Source: Acidobacteriota bacterium (GTDB lineage Bacteria; Acidobacteriota; Aminicenantia; Aminicenantales; Saccharicenantaceae). Taken from it: 64,000 nt of DNA. Under the pieces are notes generated by a model, which was given only the letters and a program-made list of their open reading frames with translations, was not told where the DNA came from and ran no database searches. The stretch spans positions 65,335-129,334 of the forward strand of contig JAKQUO010000028.1 in the NCBI GenBank assembly GCA_029569255.1. Direction: 5' to 3'. The translations under genes and the position numbers were made by a program. This document shows positions 27,879-35,819 of the stretch, one piece after another (position 1 is the first letter of the stretch; each line of letters starts with the position of its first letter).

Positions 27879-29851
27879 TCCCCGACGACGACGGGAAAAG
27901 ACGTGATCCGCAGGCGGGCGCAGCCCATGGGAATGAGCTCGACCTCCTCGACGGGGCCCTCCCCCGCCGCCGGGCTGGCCGGCACGGGGCCGGCCATCCG
28001 GCCCTCTTCCCGCCAGGAGGGAACGCGGCGGGCCCGGGCCGAGAGGACGAGGGGCGCCTTCCCGGGGACGAAGGGCTGATAGGGCGGCGTCCGGCGCGAG
28101 GCCAGGCGGACCGCCGCCCCGGCCGCTCCCCGCTCCGAGACCAGCCCGTAGTTCCAAGGGGTCGTCGGCAGGACCTCGCGGGCGGGCCACTCGTCCGTCC
28201 CGCCGCACCGCCGCCACGCCTCCCCGATCCGCAGCGAGAACCAGAGCGGCCCTCGCCGGACCGAGACCGCGCCGCGGACCGTCGGCCAGTCGACGACCTC
28301 GATCTCCGGTCCGAAGTCGATCCGGACCTGGTCGCCGTGGCGCCACGTCCGCCGCAGAACGGCGTAGCGACCGCCGCGGAAGTCGCCCCCGGCCTCCTCT
28401 CCGTTGACGGAGATGCGGACGCGCCGGGCCCACCCTGGCAGCCGCAGATAGAGCGGGAAGCCGGTGGGCCGCTCGCAGGCGACGGCCAGACGGACCTCGC
28501 CGTCGAACGGGTAGTGCGTCTCCTCGACGATCGTGACCTCCCCGCCCTCACCGGCCTTGGCCGTGACCGACGACGGCGCGTAGAGCGCGGCGGCCAGCCC
28601 GTTGTCGGAGGTGGCCAGCCAGAGGTGCTCGGCGAAATAGGGCCAGCCGAAGGCGACGTTGTGCTGGCAGCAGCGGTAGCCCCAGGGATCGTAGGAGAGG
28701 AGGGTCCCGGGGTTCTGGAAGTCGTGCTCCCCGGAACGGTCGCACGAGACGAGGTTGGCCGCGGTGAGGTAGTGGAGTCCCTTGAGGTCGGGCGTCATCG
28801 CGGCCGGCAGCGAGTTGAAGGCGACCTCCTCGGCCCGGTCGGCCCAGACGGGATCGCCGGTGATCTTGAGCAGCGACTCGAAGCTGGCCATGAGCTCGAC
28901 CATCGCGCAGGTCTCCGCGCCCTGTCGGGGGTCGTCCTTTCCCGGCCGGATGTTCTCGTCGGCCCCGAACATCCCGCCCGGCTGTCGGCCGTAGCCGTCC
29001 ATGACCTGCCGGTAATTGCGCTCCACCGCCTCGAGCAGGGAGCGTTCGCCCGATTGCTGGAAGAAGACGCCGGGGGTGCGGAAGCCCATGGCGATGTTGA
29101 CGCCGTGGTAGAAGGAGCTCTCCTCCGGGCGGCGGTCGCGCTCGGGGCTGAGGATGGGCGCGGCCCAATCGGCCGTCCGGGCGTAGACCCGCTTGGCCAG
29201 GTCGAGGAGGAAGCTCTCGCCCGTGCGGTTGTAGAGCCAATAGACGCTCTCGAGGTTCTCCCCGCCGCGGAGCTTCTGCCAGCCCCCCGGCAGGAGGTCC
29301 CGGGCCGGGAGGTGGAACTCGTACTGGAAGAACCGGCTCATGAGCGCGAGCACCCGCCGGTCGCCCGTGGCCTCGTGATAGCTCTGCAGGGGCGCCAACA
29401 TGACCATGTTCGGCCAGAGGTCCCGGGCCGCCCGGTTCGCGGCCGGGCCGAAATAGCCGTCCCTGGACTGGGACCTGATGACGCGCTCGAGCCAGCGCTC
29501 GGCCTCCCGGCGCATCGGCCCGTCCCTGAGGAGATAGGCCAGGTCGCCGTAGCCCTTGAGCCAGTAGGGCGCCTCCTCCCACCCCGGCCCCTCGGGCGCG
29601 AGCCAGCCGCTGTCGTCGCCGAGGAAACGGCTGACCTCGCCGAGACGGCCGGTCAGGCCGTCGCGCATGAGCCGGAGCTGGGCCATGAGCCAGCCGCGCG
29701 GCACGACCGCGCCGATGGGCAGCTTCACGAGAGGGCTCGTCCCGAGCGGGGCCCGGTTGGAGACGTAGTGCGCGTTCGGCGAGGCGGCCGGAGGGACGCC
29801 GGCCTCGGTCGGTTCCGCCGGGCCCTGTCGCGGGTCCTCCGCCAAAGCCAT
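27875..29851 (-). CDS. GH127 beta-L-arabinofuranosidase-like glycoside hydrolase (DUF1680)
   Basis: 658 residues, an (alpha/alpha)6 barrel followed by beta-sandwich domains. The zinc-thiolate catalytic centre of the family is visible: E313 and C315 in AETCAMVE and the cysteine pair C394/C395 in GYRCCQHN, one of which is the nucleophile in characterised members. There is no signal peptide, so it acts in the cytoplasm or periplasm by another route. ATG 29851 is preceded by GAGGAGG. It is eight bases downstream of the gamma-glutamyltransferase gene, so the two are cotranscribed. Exact sugar specificity is unknown. Confidence 0.9.
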   Translation of the reverse strand: MALAEDPRQGPAEPTEAGVPPAASPNAHYVSNRAPLGTSPLVKLPIGAVVPRGWLMAQLRLMRDGLTGRLGEVSRFLGDDSGWLAPEGPGWEEAPYWLKGYGDLAYLLRDGPMRREAERWLERVIRSQSRDGYFGPAANRAARDLWPNMVMLAPLQSYHEATGDRRVLALMSRFFQYEFHLPARDLLPGGWQKLRGGENLESVYWLYNRTGESFLLDLAKRVYARTADWAAPILSPERDRRPEESSFYHGVNIAMGFRTPGVFFQQSGERSLLEAVERNYRQVMDGYGRQPGGMFGADENIRPGKDDPRQGAETCAMVELMASFESLLKITGDPVWADRAEEVAFNSLPAAMTPDLKGLHYLTAANLVSCDRSGEHDFQNPGTLLSYDPWGYRCCQHNVAFGWPYFAEHLWLATSDNGLAAALYAPSSVTAKAGEGGEVTIVEETHYPFDGEVRLAVACERPTGFPLYLRLPGWARRVRISVNGEEAGGDFRGGRYAVLRRTWRHGDQVRIDFGPEIEVVDWPTVRGAVSVRRGPLWFSLRIGEAWRRCGGTDEWPAREVLPTTPWNYGLVSERGAAGAAVRLASRRTPPYQPFVPGKAPLVLSARARRVPSWREEGRMAGPVPASPAAGEGPVEEVELIPMGCARLRITSFPVVVGD

Positions 29852-29859
29852 GTTCCTCC

Positions 29860-31713
29860 TCACCAGGCGATGCCGTAGTCCTCGCCGTAATTGCTGCTGC
29901 CGCCCCAGAAAGTGCCGTGGGCGCGGTCGAAGAAGATGGCGTTGATGGGCCCCGACGTGTACTTCTTGACGGACAGGACATAGCCCATGGCCTTGAGCCT
30001 GTCCCGGACCTCGGCCTGGACCTTCACGTTGACGTCGAGCTTGCCGGGGAAGATCTTGTGGTCGGCGAAGGAGTCGTGCATCTGGTAGCTGTTGATGTTG
30101 GGCGCTTCGCAGGCCTCCTGGACGCTCATGCCGAATTCGACCATGTTGAGGAAGAACTGCAGGAGGTTCTGGTCCTGGGTGTCCCCGCCCTGGACGGCGA
30201 AGGACAGGTAGGGCCGGCCGTCCTTGAGGGCCAGGCCGGGCGTCAGCGTGGCCCGCGGCCGTTTCCCCGGGGCGATGACGTTGAAGGGGTTCTGGCGCTC
30301 GTCGAGGACGAAGCTCTGGGCCCTCTGGCTCATCCCGACGCCCGTCCGGCCGGCGATGACGCAGGGCACCCAGCCGCCGCTCGGGGTCACCGAGACGACC
30401 CAGCCCTCCTTGTCCGCGGCCTGGATGGACGTCGTCCCCCGCCTGAAGGCCTCCTCGACCTCGGCGGCCTCCGCGGGCCCGAGCGCCGCGGCCTCGCCAC
30501 GGCCCCATCCGAGCCAGGTTTCGAGATATCCGAGGAAGGGGTTGGTCTTGCCCTCGTAGGGATAGGGGTCGCCGGGCTTGACGGCGTCGTCGTTGCGGTC
30601 GGGCCGGATGAGCTTGGCCCGGTCGCGGGCGTAGGCCTTGGACAGGAGGCCGGCGATGGGCTCCTGGGGCGGGAAGTAAGGGTCGCCGTAATAGAAGTCC
30701 CGGTCGGCGAAGGCCAGGTTCATGACCTGGTAGAGCGTGTGGATGTAGGCCGCGCTGTTGTGGCCCAGGGACTTGAGGTCGATCGTCTCGAGCATGTTCA
30801 GGGCCTGGAGCATGACCGGTCCCTGGACCCAGCACGTCAGCTTGTAGACCTCGATGCCCTTGTAGGCCGTCATGACCGGTTCCTCGAGGCGGACCTTCCA
30901 GGCGGCCAGGTCGTCCAGGGTGATGAGCCCGCCCTGCTCTTTCGAGCCGCGGACGAACTCGCGGGCGATGTCGCCTTTATAGAAGCGGTCGTAGGCGGCG
31001 TAGATGGCCGCCCTGCGGTCCCGGCCGGCGGCCAGGGCCTCTCGCTCGGCCTCGACCATCTTGTTCAGGGTGGCCAGGAGGTCGGGCTGGCGGAAGACCT
31101 CGCCGGGCCGCGGGGCCTCGCGCTCCTCGCCGAGGCGGGGCAGCAGGACCGCCTTCGAATAGGGCCAGTCCTTGATCTTGGCCTTGTCCTTCTCGATGCG
31201 GTCGGAGGTCTCCTTGTCCATGGGATAGCCTTCGGCCAGCCGCAGGGCCGGGCCCAGGACCTCGGCCAGGCTCATGGTCCCGAACTCGGCCAGCATGGTC
31301 AGCAGTCCGCCCGGCGTCCCCGGCGTCACCGCCGAGAGCGGCCCGTGCTCTGGCGGGAAGGCGTAGCCTTTGGACCGGTAGAATTCCGCCGTCGCCCCGG
31401 TCGGGGCGACGCCGAGGGCGTTCAGCCCGATGACTTTGCCCGTTTTCGGGTTGTAGATGAGGGCCTGGGTCTCCCCGCCCCAGCTGAGGACGTCGTACAT
31501 GGTGCAGACGGCGCCGAGCATGGCGCAGGCCGCGTCGACGGCGTTGCCGCCCTTGGCGAAGACAAGCGCCCCGGCGGTGGCCGCAAGCGGCTTGCCCGTG
31601 ATGGCCACCCACTCCTGGCCGTGGAGAACGGGCTTTTCCGTCCTCTGGGCCGCCGCTCCCAAGACGACTGCCCCGCAACAGGCGATGACGATCCCGGCGA
31701 CGATGTATTTCAT
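29860..31713 (-). CDS. Gamma-glutamyltransferase family Ntn-hydrolase
   Basis: 617 residues, exported (MKYIVAGIVIAC...; the VIAC just before Cys could be a lipobox). Autocleavage would occur before the threonine in GTTSIQAADKEG, at about two thirds of the length. Most family members read TTH[FLY]SVVD there, so the histidine is replaced by serine and the following strand differs. The glycine motif VQGGDTQDQNLLQFFLNMVEFG is of the GGT2/hydrolase-like type. Other family landmarks are GGNAVDAACA and GPLSAVTPGTPGG. It may hydrolyse gamma-glutamyl peptides or related amides in the periplasm. A TATAAT box lies 22 bases upstream of the ATG. Confidence 0.85.
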   Translation of the reverse strand: MKYIVAGIVIACCGAVVLGAAAQRTEKPVLHGQEWVAITGKPLAATAGALVFAKGGNAVDAACAMLGAVCTMYDVLSWGGETQALIYNPKTGKVIGLNALGVAPTGATAEFYRSKGYAFPPEHGPLSAVTPGTPGGLLTMLAEFGTMSLAEVLGPALRLAEGYPMDKETSDRIEKDKAKIKDWPYSKAVLLPRLGEEREAPRPGEVFRQPDLLATLNKMVEAEREALAAGRDRRAAIYAAYDRFYKGDIAREFVRGSKEQGGLITLDDLAAWKVRLEEPVMTAYKGIEVYKLTCWVQGPVMLQALNMLETIDLKSLGHNSAAYIHTLYQVMNLAFADRDFYYGDPYFPPQEPIAGLLSKAYARDRAKLIRPDRNDDAVKPGDPYPYEGKTNPFLGYLETWLGWGRGEAAALGPAEAAEVEEAFRRGTTSIQAADKEGWVVSVTPSGGWVPCVIAGRTGVGMSQRAQSFVLDERQNPFNVIAPGKRPRATLTPGLALKDGRPYLSFAVQGGDTQDQNLLQFFLNMVEFGMSVQEACEAPNINSYQMHDSFADHKIFPGKLDVNVKVQAEVRDRLKAMGYVLSVKKYTSGPINAIFFDRAHGTFWGGSSNYGEDYGIAW

Positions 31714-31734
31714 GGGTCCTTCCTTTCCGGGCCG

Positions 31735-31787
31735 ATTATACAACAACATCGGGGATCCTACTCATGGAAATCTCCGTGTGCTATAAT
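31735..31787. promoter_or_regulatory. Divergent -10 boxes between the GGT and dehydrogenase genes
   Basis: TATAAT on the minus strand at 31735-31740 serves the gamma-glutamyltransferase gene, and TATAAT on the plus strand at 31782-31787 serves the iron-sulfur flavoprotein. Their -35 regions overlap around 31758-31764 and match the consensus poorly on both strands, which would suit activator-dependent or mutually exclusive use. Confidence 0.55.
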
Positions 31788-31839
31788 AGCCGCCTTTATC
31801 GGGGCCCGACATCCCCGGCCACGGAGAAAAAGGCCGCTC

Positions 31840-33954
31840 ATGCATAGGATCGAAAGACATCCCATCCTCCCCGTCCCCGACCGTCGCCGCGTCGCGTTCA
31901 CCTGGAAAGGCCTCAAGCTCGATGCCTTGGAAGGCGAGACCCTGTCGTCCGCCCTCTTCGCCGCCGGCGTCCGGACCTTCGGGCGCCACCACAAGGACGG
32001 CGCGGCCCAGGGCCTCTTCTGCGCCAACGGCCAGTGCTCCCAGTGCCTGGTCCTGGCCGACGGGTTCCCGGTCAAGTCCTGCATGGAGTTCGTCAGGGAA
32101 GGCGTCCGGGTCGAGCCCGTCGAGGGCCTGCCCGAGCTGCCCCGGGTCGACAGCCGCTCGGCGGGACTCGCCGCGGCCAAGCCGATCGAGACGGTCCGGG
32201 TCCCCGTACTGGTCATCGGCGGGGGCCCGGCCGGCCTTTCGGCCGCGATCGAGCTCGGGAAAAGAGGCGTCGGAACGCTGGTCATCGACGACAAGCATCG
32301 CCTCGGCGGCAAGCTCGTTCTCCAGACCCACCGCTTCTTCGGCTCGATCGACGCGGTCTTCGCCGGGACTCGCGGCATCGACATCGCCACCCGCCTCGAG
32401 AACGAGGTCCGTTCCTTCCCGAGCGTCCGGGTCTGGCTCCGGAGCCCGGCCCTGGCCGTCTTCAGCGACCGGACGGTCGGCGTCCTGGCCGAGGGCCGCC
32501 GCTACGTCCAGGTCGTCCCGGAGGTCCTCCTCGTGACCGCGGGCGCCCGGGAGAAGAACCTGGCCTTCCCCGGCAACACGCTGCCGGGCGTCTACGGCGC
32601 CGGGGCCTTCCAGACCCTCGCCAACCGCGACCTGGTCAAGCCCACGGACCGGCTGTTCATCGTCGGTGGCGGCAATGTCGGCCTCATCGCCGGCTACCAC
32701 GCCCTCCAGGCCGGCATCGCCGTCGTCGGGCTGGTCGAGGTCATGCCCGAGTGCGGCGGCTACAAGGTCCACCGGGACAAGCTGGCCCGGCTGGGCGTGC
32801 CCATCCACACCTCCCACACGGTCGTCAGCGCCAACGGCCGCGAGGCCGTCGAATCGGTGACCGTCGCCGCGGTCGACGGGAAGTTCCGGCCGGTCAAGGG
32901 CACCGAGAGGTCCTTCGACTGCGACACCCTCCTCATCGCCGTCGGGCTCGACCCGGTCAACGAGTTCTACGACAAGGCCCGCGAGTTCGGCCTGCCGGCC
33001 TTCGCCGCCGGCGACTCCGAGGAGATCGCCGAGGCGTCGGCGGCCATCTTCTCCGGCAAGATCCGCGGCCTCGAGGTGGCCCGGGCCCTCGGCCGCGACG
33101 TCGGCGAGATCTCCCCGGACTGGTACCGGACGGCCGACATCCTGAAGTCGAAGCCGGGCGCCACGTTCGCCGAGCGGACGCCCGAGCCCGAGACCGGGGT
33201 CTTCCCGGTCATCCACTGCAACCAGGAGATCCCCTGCGATCCCTGCACGGCGGTCTGCCCGAACGACCTCATCGAGATGGACAAGTCCGACATCCGCCTG
33301 CTCCCGTCGTTCGTCGGCGAGAAGGCCGGCAAGGGCTGCACGGGCTGCGAGAAGTGCGTGGCCATCTGCCCCGGCCTGGCCATCACTCTGGTCGATTACC
33401 GCAAGGACCGCGAGTTCCCGACCGTGGCCATCCCCTTCGAGTTCCTCAAGGACGCCCTGGCCGTCGGCGACCGGGTGACCGTCGAGGACACCGACGGGAA
33501 CGCCCTGGGCCGGGTCGAGGTCGCGGCCGTCAAGGCCATCAAGGCCAACGACCGGACGGTCATCGTCAAGGTCCGGGCCCCCCGGGCTTTCGCCAAGAAG
33601 ATCGCCGGGCTCCGGCTGCAGCCGCCCGGGACCGCCGATCCGTTGCCCCGGTACGTCGAGCGGACGGCGGACGACACGGTCATCTGCCGCTGCGAGCGCG
33701 TGACCGCCGGCGAGATCCGCGCGCTCATCCGCGAGGGCGCGCGGGACATCAACGAGATCAAGGCCCTGACCCGGGCGAGCATGGGCGCGTGCGGGGCCAA
33801 GACCTGCACGCCCCTTCTCCACCGGTTGTTCCGCGAGGAGGGCGTGCCCGAGGAGGAGATCGTCGACCAGCCGAAGCGGCCGCTGTTCCTGGAGGTGCCG
33901 TTCGGCGTCTTCGCCGGCCGGGACGGCGAGAAGGATCCCCATGGCCGCGAATAA
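31840..33954 (+). CDS. Iron-sulfur flavoprotein subunit of an amine/amino-acid dehydrogenase (HcnA-HcnB-ferredoxin-BFD fusion)
   Basis: 704 residues combining modules that are usually separate. Residues 1-95: [2Fe-2S] Fer2_4 domain with C61, C66, C69, C81 (HcnA/sarcosine oxidase alpha-N type). Residues 118-440: FAD/NAD(P) disulfide-oxidoreductase domain with VLVIGGGPAGLS and FIVGGGNVGLIAGYHAL. Then two [4Fe-4S] sites, CNQEIPCDPCTAVCP and CTGCEKCVAICP, a small beta domain, and a C-terminal BFD-type [2Fe-2S] domain (CRCERV...GACGAKTC). The next gene encodes the DAO-type FAD subunit, overlapping by 14 bases. Together they resemble hydrogen-cyanide synthase, D-hydroxyproline or sarcosine dehydrogenase complexes; the clusters offer a path to ferredoxin or quinone. 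The substrate is unknown. Confidence 0.85.
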   Translation: MHRIERHPILPVPDRRRVAFTWKGLKLDALEGETLSSALFAAGVRTFGRHHKDGAAQGLFCANGQCSQCLVLADGFPVKSCMEFVREGVRVEPVEGLPELPRVDSRSAGLAAAKPIETVRVPVLVIGGGPAGLSAAIELGKRGVGTLVIDDKHRLGGKLVLQTHRFFGSIDAVFAGTRGIDIATRLENEVRSFPSVRVWLRSPALAVFSDRTVGVLAEGRRYVQVVPEVLLVTAGAREKNLAFPGNTLPGVYGAGAFQTLANRDLVKPTDRLFIVGGGNVGLIAGYHALQAGIAVVGLVEVMPECGGYKVHRDKLARLGVPIHTSHTVVSANGREAVESVTVAAVDGKFRPVKGTERSFDCDTLLIAVGLDPVNEFYDKAREFGLPAFAAGDSEEIAEASAAIFSGKIRGLEVARALGRDVGEISPDWYRTADILKSKPGATFAERTPEPETGVFPVIHCNQEIPCDPCTAVCPNDLIEMDKSDIRLLPSFVGEKAGKGCTGCEKCVAICPGLAITLVDYRKDREFPTVAIPFEFLKDALAVGDRVTVEDTDGNALGRVEVAAVKAIKANDRTVIVKVRAPRAFAKKIAGLRLQPPGTADPLPRYVERTADDTVICRCERVTAGEIRALIREGARDINEIKALTRASMGACGAKTCTPLLHRLFREEGVPEEEIVDQPKRPLFLEVPFGVFAGRDGEKDPHGRE

Positions 33955-35101
33955 GAGCCCGGATGTCCTCGTCATAGGCGCCGGGAGCGTCGGGACGCCG
34001 GCCGCGCTGGCCATGGCCGAGGCCGGCCTCCGGGTCCTCGTCCTCGACCGCCTGCCCAGCGTCGGCCAGGGCTCCAACAAGCGGGCCATCGGCGGGCTGC
34101 GGGCGACGCATTCCGACCCGGCCAAGATCCGCCTCTGCCTTCGCAGCCTCGAGGTCTTCGCGGGCTGGAAGGAGCGCCACGGCGACGAGATCGAGTGGCA
34201 CAGGGGCGGTTACAGCTACGTCGCCTACCGGCCCGAAGAGGAGCGGATGCTCAAGGGGCTCCTGGCCGTCCAGAAGGCCGGCGGGCTGAACATCGATTGG
34301 CACGACGCCCCGTCGCTGCTCTCGATCATCCCGGACCTCAACCCCGAGGGCCTCGTCGGCGGGACGTTCTCGCCCGACGACGGGAACGCCTCTCCCCTGC
34401 TCGCCGTCCACGCCTTCTACCGCCGGGCCCGGAGGCTCGGGGCCGAGTTCCGCTTCGGCGAGCGCGTCACGGCGGTCCTGACCGGGGGCGGCCGCGTCCG
34501 CGGCGTCCGCACCGACAAGGGCGAGTACGCGGCCCCCGTGGTCGTCAACGCGGCCGGGCCCTGGGCGGCCGAGGTCGCGGCCCTGGCCGGGATGGAGGTC
34601 CCGGTCCGGCCGGACTCCCACGAGGGCGGGGTCACCGAGGCCGTGGCCCGCTTCCTCGAGCCCATGGTCGTCGACGTCCGGCCGGCCCCGGGGTCGGCCA
34701 ACTATTATTTCTACCAGCACGACACGGGCCAGGTCCTGTTCTGCATCACGCCCAGCCCCAGCGTCTGGGGCATGGACACCCGCGAGACGAGCGCCTTCCT
34801 GCCGATGGTCGCCAACCGCATGGTCGGGATCATGCCGCGGCTGCGGAACCTCCGCGTCCGGCGGACGTGGCGGGGCCTCTACCCGATGACGCCGGACGGC
34901 TTTCCCATCGTCGGCTGGGACCGGGCCCTCGAAGGCCACCTGCTGGCCGTGGGCATGTGCGGCCAGGGGTTCATGCTCGGCCCGGGGCTGGGCGAGCTGA
35001 TGTGCCGCATGGTCCTCGGGAAGGCCGGCGAACAGGACCAGGAAACGCTCTCTTACCTCAGCCCCTACCGCGAGTTCGAGGGCCAGGAAAAGCTGAAGTA
35101 G
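33941..35101 (+). CDS. FAD-dependent amino-acid/amine dehydrogenase catalytic subunit (DAO family)
   Basis: 386 residues. N-terminal dinucleotide motif VLVIGAGSVGTPAALAMAEAG at about 9-28, NKRAIGGLRATHSD after it, and the C-terminal FAD contact GFPIVGWDRALEGHLLAVGMCGQGFMLGPGLGE region, all typical of sarcosine oxidase beta / HcnC / glycine oxidase-like proteins. It overlaps the preceding subunit gene, indicating a fixed complex that oxidises an amino acid or N-methyl amine. No transporter or downstream catabolic enzyme is adjacent to reveal the substrate. Confidence 0.88.
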   Translation: MAANKSPDVLVIGAGSVGTPAALAMAEAGLRVLVLDRLPSVGQGSNKRAIGGLRATHSDPAKIRLCLRSLEVFAGWKERHGDEIEWHRGGYSYVAYRPEEERMLKGLLAVQKAGGLNIDWHDAPSLLSIIPDLNPEGLVGGTFSPDDGNASPLLAVHAFYRRARRLGAEFRFGERVTAVLTGGGRVRGVRTDKGEYAAPVVVNAAGPWAAEVAALAGMEVPVRPDSHEGGVTEAVARFLEPMVVDVRPAPGSANYYFYQHDTGQVLFCITPSPSVWGMDTRETSAFLPMVANRMVGIMPRLRNLRVRRTWRGLYPMTPDGFPIVGWDRALEGHLLAVGMCGQGFMLGPGLGELMCRMVLGKAGEQDQETLSYLSPYREFEGQEKLK

Positions 35102-35153
35102 GCCGCCCGGGCCTTTCCCTTCGTCCCGACCGTCGAAGCCGGCGGGACGGCGC

Positions 35154-35819
35154 TCACCCGAAGACGAGCCGGCCGAAGAACTCGGGCCGGTGGAAATCGG
35201 GGGCCGGCGTCTCGACCGGGCTCCAGGCGCCGTAATGCGGGACCTCGGTCTCGTCGCCGCACTTGTAGAAATTGGCCGCCGCGCGATGCCCCGTCCGGAT
35301 GTCCTGGCCGTAGAGCCTGCGGAAAAGCGCCAAGGGGACGCGGTATTCGAGGCTCCATTCCTCCGCGCCGTGCTCGCCGTCGACGGGCCCGGGGACGGCG
35401 GCCGAGACCTCGAAGCCGGCCAGGTCCTCGGGCCACAGGGGTTTCCGGCGGGACCGGTCGGGCCCGAAAGCGGCGAGCAGGGCGCCCGCGGCGTTCGTCT
35501 CGAAGTTGACGTAGCCGAGGCGCTTCTCAGGGAACATGTCGACGAAGAACTCGACGCAGCTGTCCTTGTAAACGGGGTCTTGGAACCTCGTGTAGCGGAC
35601 CCTGGCCCGTGGCTCGCCGACCACGAACCGGACGTAGAGGAACGCCGGCGTCCATCCCAGCCGGGCCTCGACCTTGGGGCGGTAGCCGTTGTCGAGCCAG
35701 AGGTAGTGGCCGACGGACAGGGCCGGCAGGCCCGCCCACGGGGCGTCAGGCCCGCCCGGCCGGAAGTCGGCGGCAAGCGGCGCGACCGTATAGGAGGGGC
35801 GCTCCGGACCGGCGCTCAC
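35154..35819 (-). CDS. CBM9-like carbohydrate-binding protein
   Basis: 221 residues, single domain, no signal peptide in the annotated frame. The pattern ARLGWTPAFLYVRFVV, YKDSCVEFFVD and FYKCGDETEVPHYGAWSPV is that of the carbohydrate-binding family 9-like proteins, a beta-sandwich of the DOMON/CBM9 group. Its ATG overlaps the stop of the upstream hexosaminidase gene by four bases, so it is coupled to it and probably works on the same glycan. Its binding target is unknown. Confidence 0.8.
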   Translation of the reverse strand: MSAGPERPSYTVAPLAADFRPGGPDAPWAGLPALSVGHYLWLDNGYRPKVEARLGWTPAFLYVRFVVGEPRARVRYTRFQDPVYKDSCVEFFVDMFPEKRLGYVNFETNAAGALLAAFGPDRSRRKPLWPEDLAGFEVSAAVPGPVDGEHGAEEWSLEYRVPLALFRRLYGQDIRTGHRAAANFYKCGDETEVPHYGAWSPVETPAPDFHRPEFFGRLVFG

